From Halorubrum californiense DSM 19288 (GTDB lineage Archaea; Halobacteriota; Halobacteria; Halobacteriales; Haloferacaceae), in assembly GCF_000336875.1 (NCBI RefSeq), contig NZ_AOJK01000036.1, positions 1 to 61,525 of the forward strand: a DNA stretch of 61,525 nucleotides. Direction: 5' to 3'. The translations under genes were made by a program, and so were the position numbers. A model generated the notes under the pieces. That model saw nothing but the letters and a program-made list of their open reading frames with translations. It ran no database searches and had not been told where the DNA came from. Shown one piece after another: positions 61,506 through 61,525 of this stretch. Position 1 is the stretch's first letter. Every line of letters starts with the position of its first letter.

Positions 61506-61525
61506 CTGTCTCTTATACACATCTC
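61506..61525. other. Nextera transposase adapter left in the assembly
   Basis: CTGTCTCTTATACACATCT (61506-61524) is the reverse complement of the Tn5 mosaic end used in Nextera libraries, and the next base (C) continues the known adapter. Read on the minus strand it gives the well-known artefact peptide start MYKRQ. It marks where the contig stops, not biology. Confidence 0.97.

Noticed and set aside
59877-61520. 547-codon minus-strand frame starting MYKRQ
   Set aside because: It begins in adapter sequence and is antisense to the sulfatase.
1-61525. tRNA or rRNA genes
   Set aside because: I looked for T-loop GGTTCRAATCC-like strings and CCA-end patterns on both strands; the few TTCGAAT hits fall inside coding genes without a cloverleaf.
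1-61525. CRISPR array or insertion sequence
   Set aside because: No regularly spaced repeats of 28-37 bases and no transposase-like protein. The short repeats found are tandem or hairpin types.

Overview
The window is a piece of a haloarchaeal chromosome. It is very GC-rich, its proteins are acidic (Asp/Glu-rich surfaces and tails), secreted proteins carry Tat (RR) signals with lipoboxes, and the marker enzymes are archaeal: archaeal methionine adenosyltransferase, NAC, TrmI, MptE, DacZ, phosphomevalonate decarboxylase, HTH_10 and TrmB regulators. Content and style fit the Halorubrum/Haloferax side of the class. I saw no tRNA, rRNA, CRISPR array, transposase or phage gene, and no gap above 300 bases without a gene. 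The last 20 bases are not genomic: they match a Nextera transposase adapter, so the window ends at an assembly break inside a gene.

Layout. 0.2-4.4 kb: pterin/flavin cofactor genes (DHPS-like, mptE, arfB) and the nac-trmI pair. 4.6-9.8 kb: DUF5821/TbsP-like regulator, class I aminotransferase, a Tat lipoprotein, mat and a conserved small protein. 9.9-17.3 kb: GT81-like glycosyltransferase operon, MFS permease, a 56-aa zinc-finger protein, two overlapping Tat lipoproteins, aldo/keto reductase, methyltransferase. 17.5-26.2 kb (plus strand): GMC oxidoreductase, dacZ with an MscS-like channel, an acetyltransferase with a Cys-rich head, MrfA-like helicase, PsiE-like protein, photolyase. 26.4-31.0 kb: sugar ABC transporter (two permeases and an ATPase, no binding protein) divergent from a cytosolic GH37 trehalase. 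31-40.4 kb: grpE, surE, purD, a DUF255 protein, a geranylgeranyl-reductase-like flavoprotein, a TRAM protein, and a sugar-acid dehydratase that ends in a dense hairpin cluster. 40.6-46.6 kb (minus strand): PHP phosphoesterase, MFS permease, a DUF3179 lipoprotein overlapping a CCGP membrane protein, MOSC protein, cysteine synthase. 46.8-54.1 kb: small redox and ThuA proteins, an HTH_10 regulator sharing one TATA box with a lone nuoCD fusion gene, a 31-aa membrane peptide, pyrBI. 54.3-61.5 kb: ASCH protein, AtoE fatty-acid transporter, ferredoxin, a relic VapB antitoxin, phosphomevalonate decarboxylase, then a sugar-binding lipoprotein divergent from a cytosolic sulfatase followed by a TrmB regulator cut by the contig end.

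Functional themes. Carbohydrate handling recurs: trehalase with its ABC importer, a ThuA protein, a sugar-acid dehydratase, and a sulfatase/binding-protein/TrmB locus. Many genes have a TATA-like box centred about 26-28 bases before the start codon, which fits the leaderless transcription common in haloarchaea. I used this spacing to choose between alternative starts for dacZ, the GMC oxidoreductase, trehalase and AtoE. Best candidates for new biology are the truncated sulfatase/TrmB locus, the HTH_10-nuoCD divergent pair, the 31-aa peptide and the DUF3179-CCGP pair.
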